Below, piece by piece: positions 9,634-17,529 of a stretch of 64,000 bases of DNA. The notes beneath the pieces are model-generated. The model saw nothing but the letters and a program-made list of their open reading frames with translations, searched no databases and was not told where the DNA came from. Location: positions 3,874,354 to 3,938,353 of the forward strand of contig NZ_CP048878.1 of the NCBI RefSeq assembly GCF_011009015.1. The letters are read 5' to 3'. The number at the start of each line of letters is the position of its first letter. The stretch's first letter is position 1. The stretch comes from Spartinivicinus ruber. GTDB taxonomy: Bacteria; Pseudomonadota; Gammaproteobacteria; Pseudomonadales; Zooshikellaceae. A program made the position numbers and the translations under genes.

Positions 9634-10275
9634 TTAAAATTTTATCACGGACCTAAAAGTCAGATTAACTCTTCCATCCGGTATTTTTCTGACTGAGCGT
9701 TTTGGCAACTGATGCTGCCAACATTGTTGAGTGGTACCAGCCATTACCAGGCAACTTCCTGATGCTAATGGCAATGTGATTGGTTTCAACCCATTGGTTT
9801 TATACTGCTTATGTCGCATGACAAAATCACGTTCAGCACCAAAACTGATGGAAGCAATGAGTGGCTGCGAACCTAATTCAGGTTCATCATCACTGTGCCA
9901 GCCCATACTATCCGCACCATTACGATAAAAATTTAACAACACACTATTGAATGAGGTATTGACGGCTTGTTCCACTACCTGTTTAATTTCAACTAAAACA
10001 GGGCACCAGGGTAATGGACTCAGTTGTAATCCAGAATAACAATAATGGGCCTCAGCATCGCCAAACCATGCGGTTAACCTGGGTTGGATGCACTCTCGAC
10101 CAAATAGCTTGATAGGCTCTTGCCGCCAATCAATTGTCCCACTTAACGCTAATTGGTGAAAATAGTCCTCTGCCTGTGCTTGAGAAAATAATACTGGAAT
10201 ATACCACACACTGGCATCGGTGAGGGGTAGCGAGATAATATCAGAGTGAGTTAAAGCAAGTGGCGTCTGTTCCAT
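9634..10275 (-). CDS. AlkB-like 2-oxoglutarate/Fe(II) dioxygenase
   Basis: A 213-residue dioxygenase of the AlkB family. Fe(II) ligands are visible as H127-x-D129 in WHSDDE and H188 in WQHQLPK. The 2-oxoglutarate-binding arginines fit R202 and R208 in GRVNLTFR. The preceding LLNFYRNGADSMGWH is the usual nucleotide-lid region. These enzymes oxidatively demethylate alkylated DNA or RNA; this copy is closer to the ALKBH2/3-like bacterial group than to E. coli AlkB by its LNFYRNG block. Followed closely by the HNH gene. Confidence 0.88.
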   Translation of the reverse strand: MEQTPLALTHSDIISLPLTDASVWYIPVLFSQAQAEDYFHQLALSGTIDWRQEPIKLFGRECIQPRLTAWFGDAEAHYCYSGLQLSPLPWCPVLVEIKQVVEQAVNTSFNSVLLNFYRNGADSMGWHSDDEPELGSQPLIASISFGAERDFVMRHKQYKTNGLKPITLPLASGSCLVMAGTTQQCWQHQLPKRSVRKIPDGRVNLTFRSVIKF

Positions 10276-10363
10276 TTGGCTATTATCGCTAAGATTAATC
10301 TAAAGCTCTAGCCCGAATAATTGAACAAATTTCCTCTCAATCGTTTTATTTGAAGTAACTAAT

Positions 10364-11356
10364 ATGAAAATCACTTTTTTAGGTACCTCTGCCGGCGTTC
10401 CCACCAAGCATCGTAATGTTACGGCTATTGCAGTTCAACCTAACCAGCAATCGAACTGGTGGCTAATAGACTGTGGAGAAGGCACCCAACATCAATTATT
10501 GCACCCCCCCTTTAGTCTGAGTCGACTCACTACCATTTTTCTCACCCACTTACATGGTGATCACTGTTATGGTTTACCTGGGTTATTAGCCACCCGAGCT
10601 TTACAGGGAGGCAGCCAGAGTCTGCCCTTGACTGTGATTGGTCCTTCTGGGGTCAAGCCACTCATTGAGAGTATTTGTCAGCATACTCAGCTTTACCTAA
10701 ATTACCCACTAAACATTATTGAAGTCACATCGGCGCCCAACCGCTTGACTATAGACCAACACCAGATTGAAGTGGTCCCAATGGAACATAACATTACCAG
10801 TTATGGTTATTTAATCTCACCACCAGATTTTCCAGGACATTTAAATGCTGCCAAAGCAAAAGCCCTTGGTATTGCTCCTGGACCGATTTATCAGCAATTA
10901 AAGCAAGGCAAACGAGTTACCCTGGATGATGGCCGCGAAATTGATGGCAACCATTTGTTGTCTCCAGCAGCCCCGGCACCCAAAGTTTTCATCGCTGGCG
11001 ATAATGGCAACCCTCAACAACTCTTGCCCTGGCTTGAATCTGCGTCATTGCTAGTCCATGAAGCCACATTGACTGAACCAGAACGGCAAAGGCTAGCCGG
11101 CAACATTCACCACTCTACTGCTGCCGCTGTTGCCAAAGTGGCCAACCAAGCTAAGTTAGACAATTTAATTTTGACTCACTTCAGCGCTCGCTATGGGGAA
11201 ACAGCTCGCCAAGGAAAATTAACAATAGATGATATTCACCAGGAGGCCAGTGAATATTTCCAGGGTCAGCTTTATTTAGCTGCAGACTGGCAGCAGTATA
11301 CCCTTACACTCAAAGGCGAATTACAGCAAGCGCATATCCAGCCGAAAAACCAATAA
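10364..11356 (+). CDS. rnz: Ribonuclease Z
   Basis: A 330-residue tRNA 3'-processing endonuclease of the metallo-beta-lactamase superfamily. It begins MKITFLGTSAGVPTKHRN, the RNase Z N-terminal signature, with the zinc motif HLHGDH at residues 62-67. Later ligands are in VFIAGDNG and the HEATL and HHST blocks. Full length for the short form (RNase ZS). It cleaves pre-tRNA 3' ends lacking CCA. Divergent from the alkB-like gene, with 88 bases between them, and followed by a strong terminator. Confidence 0.93.
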   Translation: MKITFLGTSAGVPTKHRNVTAIAVQPNQQSNWWLIDCGEGTQHQLLHPPFSLSRLTTIFLTHLHGDHCYGLPGLLATRALQGGSQSLPLTVIGPSGVKPLIESICQHTQLYLNYPLNIIEVTSAPNRLTIDQHQIEVVPMEHNITSYGYLISPPDFPGHLNAAKAKALGIAPGPIYQQLKQGKRVTLDDGREIDGNHLLSPAAPAPKVFIAGDNGNPQQLLPWLESASLLVHEATLTEPERQRLAGNIHHSTAAAVAKVANQAKLDNLILTHFSARYGETARQGKLTIDDIHQEASEYFQGQLYLAADWQQYTLTLKGELQQAHIQPKNQ

Positions 11357-11426
11357 TTGTCCATAAGCACTTCTGGCGATAAGAGTTTAACCAGACAGTC
11401 ATCATACAAATTGCGTCTTCTATATA

Positions 11427-11454
11427 GTCAGGCAGTTAAACTGCCTGACTTTTT
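11427..11454 (+). terminator. Rho-independent terminator after rnz
   Basis: Perfect 9-bp stem GTCAGGCAG-TTAAA-CTGCCTGAC followed by TTTTT. Typical intrinsic terminator, about 70 bases after the rnz stop. Confidence 0.9.
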
Positions 11455-11634
11455 GCAAGAAAAAATAACCAATATGTCTCTGATTAAATAGACTCATCCA
11501 AACCAAATGTGTCTATCAAAACACTACTTTTAGAATAACAAAAGGGCTTGTAATATTATGCTCAATGATATAGAAACGATATTGATTTGGGTGAAAAAGA
11601 CCATTTAAAAATAATAACAATAGGCCCCAACACT

Positions 11635-12306
11635 ATGGCTAAACATTACCAGATATTTATTCACGATAACCACCCATTATTCCGTTCGGAACTTATCCGT
11701 GTCATCAAGTCACAACTCACACAAACAACCTTATATGAAGTGGACAGTCCCTTGATGTGGCTTGGCAAAATTAAACGATTGCCCGGCAACAAGTTACTAT
11801 TATTAGATATATTAGCTGATGGTGGTTATGGACTAGCACATATCTTTTACCTAAAACGCTATGCACCACAAATTAAAATCATAGCTATGACGCCCTCTAA
11901 TAACGATTCAATTGCGGCTAAAGCCTTTTGGTTAGGAGCGAATGGCATTTTTCCTAAAAAGTCAGAAGCAAGCCAGCTTATTCAATTGATTACCGCCACT
12001 AATAATCACGGCCCACGACCTAATTACAGTCAACAAATTACCTCTGAAGAGCGAGAACAACTTAGTTTTATTTGTGATCGAATAAAATTGCTGTCCATTC
12101 AACAATATAAAGTGTTGATATTATTAACTGCCGGTAAAGTGAATAAACAAATAGCGCAAGTACTCGGTGTCGCTGAGGCTACGGTTAAAGCACATTTAAC
12201 CAGTATTTTCAAAAAACTGGGAGTACGAAACCGTACTCAGGCCATTATTACTATGAAAGTCCTGCAAAGCCATTTGATCAATAAACCAGAGTTCCAGACC
12301 GCTTAA
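11635..12306 (+). CDS. NarL/LuxR-family response regulator
   Basis: A 223-residue two-domain regulator. The receiver domain (residues 5-120) has acidic D11, phosphoacceptor D58 (LLLLDI), T86 and a K108/K109 pair. The second acidic residue of the usual pair is Asn12, a mild deviation. The C-terminal LuxR helix-turn-helix (about 155-215) contains NKQIAQVLGVAEATVKAHLTSIFKKLGV. I chose the ATG at 11635 because the receiver fold begins there; an upstream in-frame TTG at 11587 adds 16 residues without a ribosome site. No cognate sensor kinase is adjacent. Confidence 0.85.
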   Translation: MAKHYQIFIHDNHPLFRSELIRVIKSQLTQTTLYEVDSPLMWLGKIKRLPGNKLLLLDILADGGYGLAHIFYLKRYAPQIKIIAMTPSNNDSIAAKAFWLGANGIFPKKSEASQLIQLITATNNHGPRPNYSQQITSEEREQLSFICDRIKLLSIQQYKVLILLTAGKVNKQIAQVLGVAEATVKAHLTSIFKKLGVRNRTQAIITMKVLQSHLINKPEFQTA

Positions 12307-12846
12307 CTACTCAACTGTAAACAGCGTACAAATTCTGAAAGCTTTGATCCATACTTGACTATATCGTAAAGAATAATGTGATCTGATGAATAGAAGCCGT
12401 TACCAAACAGCTTCTAATTTAATAGCGTAGCAAATAACATCTCTCTTCGATTTAACCTCAGCGCCCTAAAACAACCGATAGCCACTAACAGCTGTTTAAC
12501 CAGTTCTAAAGCCGATTCACAATACAAACCAACCAGTGTGATATAATGCTCGCTATCAAAGAATGCTTATCTTACCGATGAATGCTTATTAAAGCATGCA
12601 GGTATAGAGCATAAACATTACTATAGTCAAAGCGAATGTTTTTTACGGACGGCTGTCGAGCGATGAGCTCCAGTGGCACTTTCTTACAAGTAAAGGTTGC
12701 TACTGTAGGGCTTGCTATATCAGATAAATGCTCCATGCATTAACTGCATCTCCAGCTTCTGTGGTGGTCAAGAGCGACGACAACAAACCCTAGAAGTTAT
12801 TCGCGAAGAGTATATAAGATACAGCGTTAAATTTAGGATATTGATT
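12307..12846. promoter_or_regulatory. Intergenic region with repeated GAATGCTTAT
   Basis: About 540 bases between the response regulator and a lipoprotein gene. Two direct copies of GAATGCTTAT (12561-12570 and 12580-12589) are followed by the palindrome TGCTT-ATT-AAAGCA. This may be an operator for the downstream lipoprotein gene. An open frame begins at a TTG at 12712 but lacks a ribosome site. Confidence 0.35.
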
Positions 12847-13416
12847 GTGAATAGTGCTGGATTAAGGTTATTTTACCTCACAGTTTTAACTGCCCTTACC
12901 GGGTGCACACAACTCCCTGCCCAACTCGGTTCAAGTGAGACCATCTTTCTTCACCTTAACCAACGTGTATTACTTAACCAGCAACTCAATCAATATCGTG
13001 ATCAAGCACCAGTACTGGAATATATTCAAACTTGCACGATTCAAACTGGGCAAACCCAGTTATGTGGATTTGCTTATAGTGATCACTTGGAAAACTATCT
13101 AATTATTGAAGTCTGTCCATCAAGACAGCTATTAAGCCAACAACCCAATCTACCAATGGATAACTATGAAGGTATTTATACCATTACCCCCAATGGTCAG
13201 GTTAGCCATTATCCCTGGTATGATAAGCAGTTTAATCGTTGGAATTGCTTGGCTAAACGAGGAGATTCCAGTGAAGAAGCCAAATATGGCGTCATGTTAG
13301 GCAGCAACAAAAACAGTATTCAGGCAATTGGCTATCGCTACCAAATAGAAGCACAGCAAGGTGTTTATCAATTACAAACTACTCAAGATGGGAAATTAAC
13401 TGCTATTAATCGTTAA
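12847..13416 (+). CDS. Predicted lipoprotein of unknown function
   Basis: A 189-residue lipoprotein. I placed the start at GTG 12847 because AGGA stands 8 bases upstream and the product then begins with a proper signal peptide, MNSAGLRLFYLTVLTALTGC, with lipobox LTG-C. Starting at the upstream TTG would bury that signal 45 residues into the protein. The mature part is polar, with three further cysteine positions (CTIQTGQTQLC, EVCPS, WNCLAKRG) that could form disulfides. No family is recognised. Monocistronic, with its own hairpin downstream. Confidence 0.65.
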   Translation: MNSAGLRLFYLTVLTALTGCTQLPAQLGSSETIFLHLNQRVLLNQQLNQYRDQAPVLEYIQTCTIQTGQTQLCGFAYSDHLENYLIIEVCPSRQLLSQQPNLPMDNYEGIYTITPNGQVSHYPWYDKQFNRWNCLAKRGDSSEEAKYGVMLGSNKNSIQAIGYRYQIEAQQGVYQLQTTQDGKLTAINR

Positions 13417-13443
13417 ATTAAAACCAACTTTTACAACCAAAAA

Positions 13444-13470
13444 CACTAACCTATAACTGCAAGGTTAGTG
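13444..13470 (+). terminator. Hairpin after the lipoprotein gene
   Basis: Inverted repeat CACTAACCT (13444-13452) and AGGTTAGTG (13462-13470) with a 9-base loop. No strong U-tract follows. Confidence 0.5.
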
Positions 13471-13553
13471 TCGTGTAGATAAACTCAGTATCGCATTTTG
13501 AAAAATAAATACTAAAAATATTATTCAAACATAATTGCATTTATAATTCCCTC

Positions 13554-13784
13554 TCACTTTAGCTTAAACTGAGTATACTCACCTAATGGGCACCATAGAC
13601 TTGCTATAGCAGAGTACCCCAAGGACCGGTGTTCGGAGTGATCAGACCACTCCGACACCATTTGTTGTGTTTGCCTTTTTTTACGAACTCGCTTCGCTTT
13701 ATTAGACTTCTCATGAACACCACCCTTTTTCAGCAAAGGTGATATAGCGATTGGATTTCGCCAGCTAATTTTTCGCTTAGCCAT
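13554..13784 (-). CDS. Small basic protein, 76 residues
   Basis: The frame begins MAKRKISWRNPIAISPLLKKG and is highly basic for its first 40 residues, then turns mixed. AAGGAAAAT precedes the ATG at good spacing, which supports expression. The NPIA..P.L.KGG.HEKS pattern feels like a conserved small family, but I cannot name it. It could bind nucleic acid or the ribosome, judging only by charge. An imperfect inverted repeat at about 13631-13660 falls inside the 3' part of the frame, so the C-terminal tail may be less constrained. Confidence 0.55.
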   Translation of the reverse strand: MAKRKISWRNPIAISPLLKKGGVHEKSNKAKRVRKKRQTQQMVSEWSDHSEHRSLGYSAIASLWCPLGEYTQFKLK

Positions 13785-14390
13785 GGTATTTTCCTTTTCT
13801 ATATAATGAGATAATGAGCGTGGGTATAAATGCCATATATTTCATGTACAGATATAACTTAACCTCTGAAATAGATACGGCATGTGAATGGTGCATGTGC
13901 AAAATCAATGACTTCACACATATACCATTTGTCATAATTTCATAAAAGCTATGATAATTATGATTAATTTTTCAAATGATAAATTTCAAGCCAAAGTAAC
14001 CCACTGAGGTTAATAACAAGTAACCACAGTTAATGTTTAAACTAATTCACAGCCCAATATTACAAACTTGCAAAACTAGAGCCTAAGATGCTCATCAACA
14101 CCTTTATGCAATATAAAGTGACTAGCACCCCAAGTATTTAACTAGGATTTTAGCTAGTGATTTTTTAGCTTGTATAAACAACTGTTGACATTCTGATGTA
14201 TATCTAACACATCAGGTGTAAAATATACATCAGCTGAAAGCATTTCATCAGCAAATAATACGCAAACCACTCAACTTACATTATTCAAAATGAGTATATA
14301 ATGCTAATGCCCAAGCACAGAATATGAAGATAATAACAATACATCTCTTAGTTAATGAGAGATCATTGTTACATTTACCCTAAATTAAAG
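13785..14390. other. Gene-poor stretch
   Basis: About 600 AT-rich bases with no credible protein gene. The only notable element is the nested inverted repeat at 14193-14233, annotated separately. Tiny frames here (for example 19 codons from about 14322) lack ribosome sites. Confidence 0.4.
14193..14233. repeat. Nested inverted repeat, possible operator or hairpin
   Basis: Perfect 11-bp arms CTGATGTATAT (14193-14203) and ATATACATCAG (14223-14233). The 19-base centre itself carries ACAC-ATCAG-GTGT. A TTGACA lies just upstream (14185-14190). It could be a regulator site or an RNA hairpin; no gene clearly depends on it. Confidence 0.45.
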
Positions 14391-14394
14391 GCAT

Positions 14395-14424
14395 AAAAAA
14401 ACCTGGCCATGGCCAGGTTTTTTC
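14395..14424 (-). terminator. Bidirectional terminator
   Basis: Palindrome ACCTGGCCATGGCCAGGT flanked by A-run and T-run on both sides, so it can terminate in either direction. It ends the minus-strand small transcript. Confidence 0.85.
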
Positions 14425-14427
14425 TGG

Positions 14428-14453
14428 CTTGGGCAAAATCTGCTTTGCCCAAG
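14428..14453. repeat. Hairpin preceding the terminator
   Basis: Arms CTTGGGCAAA (14428-14437) and TTTGCCCAAG (14444-14453), loop of 6. It stands next to the terminator within the predicted small RNA. Confidence 0.7.
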
Positions 14454-14473
14454 CACGAAGTGTACTCAAGCAA

Positions 14474-14512
14474 TCACAGTGATAGCATTTTGCAACCTGT
14501 AAATTTAATCAT
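14474..14512 (-). CDS. Possible 12-residue peptide
   Basis: ATG at 14512 with GGAGGAGG (14520-14527) 7 bases upstream, the best ribosome site in the region. It encodes MIKFTGCKMLSL and a TGA. The start codon and the spacer before it can pair with a downstream arm, so translation may be regulated. Too short to be assigned by homology. Confidence 0.4.
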   Translation of the reverse strand: MIKFTGCKMLSL

Positions 14513-14591
14513 GAGTACACCTCCTCCAAATTCATAAAATCGATAGATTAAGCCGTCGCCGGCTAACACTAAATAGATACAACTGGCGGTA

Positions 14592-14619
14592 ATTTTAATA
14601 TTCATTTAAATTATGTCAA
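14592..14619 (-). promoter_or_regulatory. Sigma70 promoter of the small transcript
   Basis: Consensus -35 TTGACA (14614-14619) and -10 TAAAAT (14592-14597) separated by 16 bases on the minus strand. Start of transcription expected near 14585. Confidence 0.7.
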
Positions 14620-14629
14620 GCATTTTTTT

Positions 14630-15227
14630 GCCATTCATCATTTTTCTACTGTTTTTTTGCCTCCCATGCTCTCTGTACCAATGATACCCAAGACTACAGT
14701 CTTTAGTTGACTAACTTCATTCATAGCCAACTTGAATACTTTATCAGGTATAAAAAATCTTGGCTTTCCAAGGAGGTATTCGGGCAAATATAATACTAAA
14801 GTAGTATTACCCAATTGTTACCTTATCAGCACAATACAATTAATCGCACTTTTTTATAGATTGTACTCTGTTCTTTAACAATGTTGTTGAATCACCTTTA
14901 ACACAGCTTGTGTATATTGGGGTAAAAAGTCACTTTAAACAGCAAGTGATATTATATCCTTTCAGAAGACATGGTGATGACAAATACAATTCAAGTGGAA
15001 AGCCACAAGGTTGAAGTAACAGATAAAGCAAACAGGTAAGGGAGGTGTAGCAAATACAAGCGTCTGCTAACCTGACACAACAGACAGCGTTCTGATCGAC
15101 TACTCAACCAAAAACCCTTACCTTAATAAAAGCAGTTGCGATTATTACTAAATGTGGCATGCACCCATTGATTCACCCAGCTGTAGTCTGTTATTAAAGC
15201 AGCTCGATTTAGACGGAGAAGTAAGTG
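14630..15227. other. Upstream region of the AAA+ operon
   Basis: About 600 bases. The promoter for the four-gene operon should lie here; TATATT at about 14912 with a preceding TG is a possible -10, but no -35 is at good spacing. A 22-codon frame starts at ATG 14971 with a poor ribosome site and is not counted as a gene. Confidence 0.35.
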
Positions 15228-16298
15228 ATGTACGATTTGGAAAGTCAAATCAAGGAAGTTGAACAAGAGCTAAACACCCAAACAGAAAGTCAAGCCTCAG
15301 TTGCGGCTAAACTGTCATCTGCTTTGGATAAAACACTGGACGAACAAACCCTTGATATTGAAAACGCTAAACTCAATGAGGTATGGGCCAATCAAGAGAA
15401 GCTAAATACCAATATCGCTTCACTTATTATGGGGTTAGACCAGGTCACAAACCAGTTAGGCACCGACTTCGATGCTTTGCGAAGCCAATCAGGCTTGGAA
15501 AAATTTATTGGCATTTTTAGCAGCCAAAAAGCAGATGAAATGCGCGCTGACCGGATTAAAGAAGCCGATATTAGTGAAAACCTTAATGACCTGATTGTTC
15601 AATCAAATAAAATTGTGACTATTTTACAAGGTCAGGAACAAGTATTGATAGAGCAATTAGCTAAGGGCGAACAAAACTTAACCTATACTATTGAGCAGCG
15701 CCAGCAAACCGTTGAGTCACTTGAACAAGTAAGACAACAGCTCAACCAGCTTGACCCCAAACTCATTGACCTGGAAAACCAAATCAGTGAAGCAGCCGAT
15801 CCTGCTAAGCGAGCAACACTGGAAGCTGAGCTACATGAGCTAAACAAACAATACAATACACTACGCAATCAAGAGCAATCTTTACTGGTTAAAAGCCAAA
15901 CGTTGGAAAAATACATCGATATGAACAAAACCAACGTAGATTCTCTCCATAACCAAAAAACGGCTCAGCAAGTATTAATTGATAAGCTGAAAACCGATAC
16001 TGCACAGCGCGTGATTTTATTTGAACAGTACCAGCACTCTTTAAAAACCTCTCAACAACAGGATGTTGCTCATCGCTTAAACGAAATTGGCTCAGCGGTT
16101 GATCGGAAAACTCAGGAAGGTATGGCACACATCGCTTCCGCAACAAATAACCGGTTAGTGGAAATGATGGAAAGTCACTCAGGTGATATGCAAGCCTCCA
16201 GAGATATCATGGCGAAGAAAGCCCGAGCAGATGAACGCTTTATGCGTCGCTTCCATAATGTTGTTGCTAAACACGACTCCGCCAACTACGACCAGTAA
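15228..16298 (+). CDS. Coiled-coil protein of an AAA+ operon
   Basis: A 356-residue soluble protein, almost entirely heptad-like and rich in Gln, Glu, Leu and Asn. Long coiled-coil stretches run at about residues 1-80 and 110-290. No signal peptide or membrane segment. GGAG at 15215-15218 serves either GTG 15225 or ATG 15228; I prefer the ATG at 9-base spacing. It is first in a four-gene operon with a classical AAA+ ATPase and could be a scaffold or substrate of it. The texture recalls TelA/KlaA-type helical proteins, but I see no diagnostic motif. Confidence 0.7.
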   Translation: MYDLESQIKEVEQELNTQTESQASVAAKLSSALDKTLDEQTLDIENAKLNEVWANQEKLNTNIASLIMGLDQVTNQLGTDFDALRSQSGLEKFIGIFSSQKADEMRADRIKEADISENLNDLIVQSNKIVTILQGQEQVLIEQLAKGEQNLTYTIEQRQQTVESLEQVRQQLNQLDPKLIDLENQISEAADPAKRATLEAELHELNKQYNTLRNQEQSLLVKSQTLEKYIDMNKTNVDSLHNQKTAQQVLIDKLKTDTAQRVILFEQYQHSLKTSQQQDVAHRLNEIGSAVDRKTQEGMAHIASATNNRLVEMMESHSGDMQASRDIMAKKARADERFMRRFHNVVAKHDSANYDQ

Positions 16299-16389
16299 AG
16301 TAATAAACTATTGGTTGTTCACACAACCTCCTTCCGCCGGCTTTAGGCCGGCACACTAACATATATTGTTGTAGTAGGATGTCGAAACA

Positions 16390-17520
16390 ATGCACTCGGA
16401 TTCTGATGCCGCCACTGCTCATAACTGGTTACTTGATTCCCCAGCAACAACCCGTGCTTATTTCAAACAACTTACCACCATTATCAGGCAGCTATGCCAA
16501 ATTACCTCACAACAAATCAGTCATAGTGATAACCTCGATGATCAAGTTACACTGGACTATTTAAAAGCACTAAAGAATAGTTTTATCGCATTATCAGCCA
16601 AATATCAGCTTAATGGCCTGGTAAATCACCGACAAACCTCTCACCTGCTAGTCAACCCAACTGATTCAGGTCTACCTGTTAGGCAAACCTTGCTGGAAAT
16701 GGAGTTAGACTATGGAAACAGAGCAGCATTAACTAGCAAGTACCTGCCAATCAGTGAGTTAAAACAACAGCTGGTAGATTACTGTTTACAACAAAAAAAA
16801 ATTTCTCGGGATCTTCAGTACGAAATTGCCCAACAGGAATACCACCAATTATTAGAGAGTGACACACTATTTTATCCCAGTAATTCACCTCGTCTACATC
16901 AGATAGCCAAACATGAAACAGAATCTTCAGGTACCCAGCATTATTTTATGCACTGGGCTGTTTATGACACCAGCAAACATATTCCCAATATTTACCTGTT
17001 GTATTTTGATACTTCTCATCCCCTAAACCTGACTGAAGATAATGCAGCCTGGCAAAAGCTGGTTGATCATTTATTAAATCAATCCTTATCCACGTTAAAA
17101 CTAGTTACTATTGCTACCGAGCTAGATAAGCAGTTTCCATTAATTCATCCGAAATTACTAAAAAGAATTCATGTAGGCCCACTGTATTTAAACAACATGA
17201 CCCAACATAACCAGGCAGTACAATCTTTATTTAACCATGCCCCAAATGATAAACGCTGGTTATTTGCTTGGTCAGTAGAAAGCTTATTCTCAAAGGGGAT
17301 TTCTGAGGTAGCCAAAGGTTTTTTCGGTCGTCAGCAAAAACAAGTTTATCATGTCGACCACCATGACTCTGATGCATTTGAAGCAGGTGCCTCAGCGGTA
17401 GAACAAAGCATTATTTTACCTTACGAAGCTTATCAATTACTGGCGGAAATGCCAGAAAACCCGCTACACAATGTCAATAAATACATTGTTTCCGCTACTG
17501 GTCACTTAATTTATATGTAA
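16390..17520 (+). CDS. Uncharacterised protein, second gene of the AAA+ operon
   Basis: A 376-residue soluble protein with no recognised family. The first 170 residues look helical (PATTRAYFKQLTTIIRQLC and later DLQYEIAQQEYHQLLES). The second half is alpha/beta, with strands such as HYFMHWAVYDTS and NIYLLYFDTSHPLNL. AGGA lies 10 bases before the ATG. It is 91 bases after the coiled-coil gene and 9 before the ATPase gene, whose own AAGGAAA overlaps this gene's end. Its operon position suggests it works with the ATPase. Confidence 0.7.
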   Translation: MHSDSDAATAHNWLLDSPATTRAYFKQLTTIIRQLCQITSQQISHSDNLDDQVTLDYLKALKNSFIALSAKYQLNGLVNHRQTSHLLVNPTDSGLPVRQTLLEMELDYGNRAALTSKYLPISELKQQLVDYCLQQKKISRDLQYEIAQQEYHQLLESDTLFYPSNSPRLHQIAKHETESSGTQHYFMHWAVYDTSKHIPNIYLLYFDTSHPLNLTEDNAAWQKLVDHLLNQSLSTLKLVTIATELDKQFPLIHPKLLKRIHVGPLYLNNMTQHNQAVQSLFNHAPNDKRWLFAWSVESLFSKGISEVAKGFFGRQQKQVYHVDHHDSDAFEAGASAVEQSIILPYEAYQLLAEMPENPLHNVNKYIVSATGHLIYM

Positions 17521-17529
17521 GGAAACCCA

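Larger units (their letters stand above)
14395..14590 (-). ncRNA. Structured short minus-strand transcript
   Basis: Promoter and terminator are both clear, giving a predicted RNA of about 190 nt. In transcript order it contains: a hairpin AGCCG-GCGA-CGGCT with a GNRA tetraloop (14551-14564); a GGAGGAGG ribosome site; a 12-codon frame; a 9-bp stem whose arms (14512-14520 and 14460-14468) enclose that frame and take in the A of its AUG; a 10-bp hairpin (14428-14453); and the terminator. The layout suggests a regulatory or dual-function small RNA. I know no Rfam family with this layout, and its function is unknown. Confidence 0.55.

Noticed and set aside
14971-15039. 22-codon frame upstream of the AAA+ operon
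   Set aside because: Poor ribosome site, no hydrophobic or structural feature and no link to the operon start.
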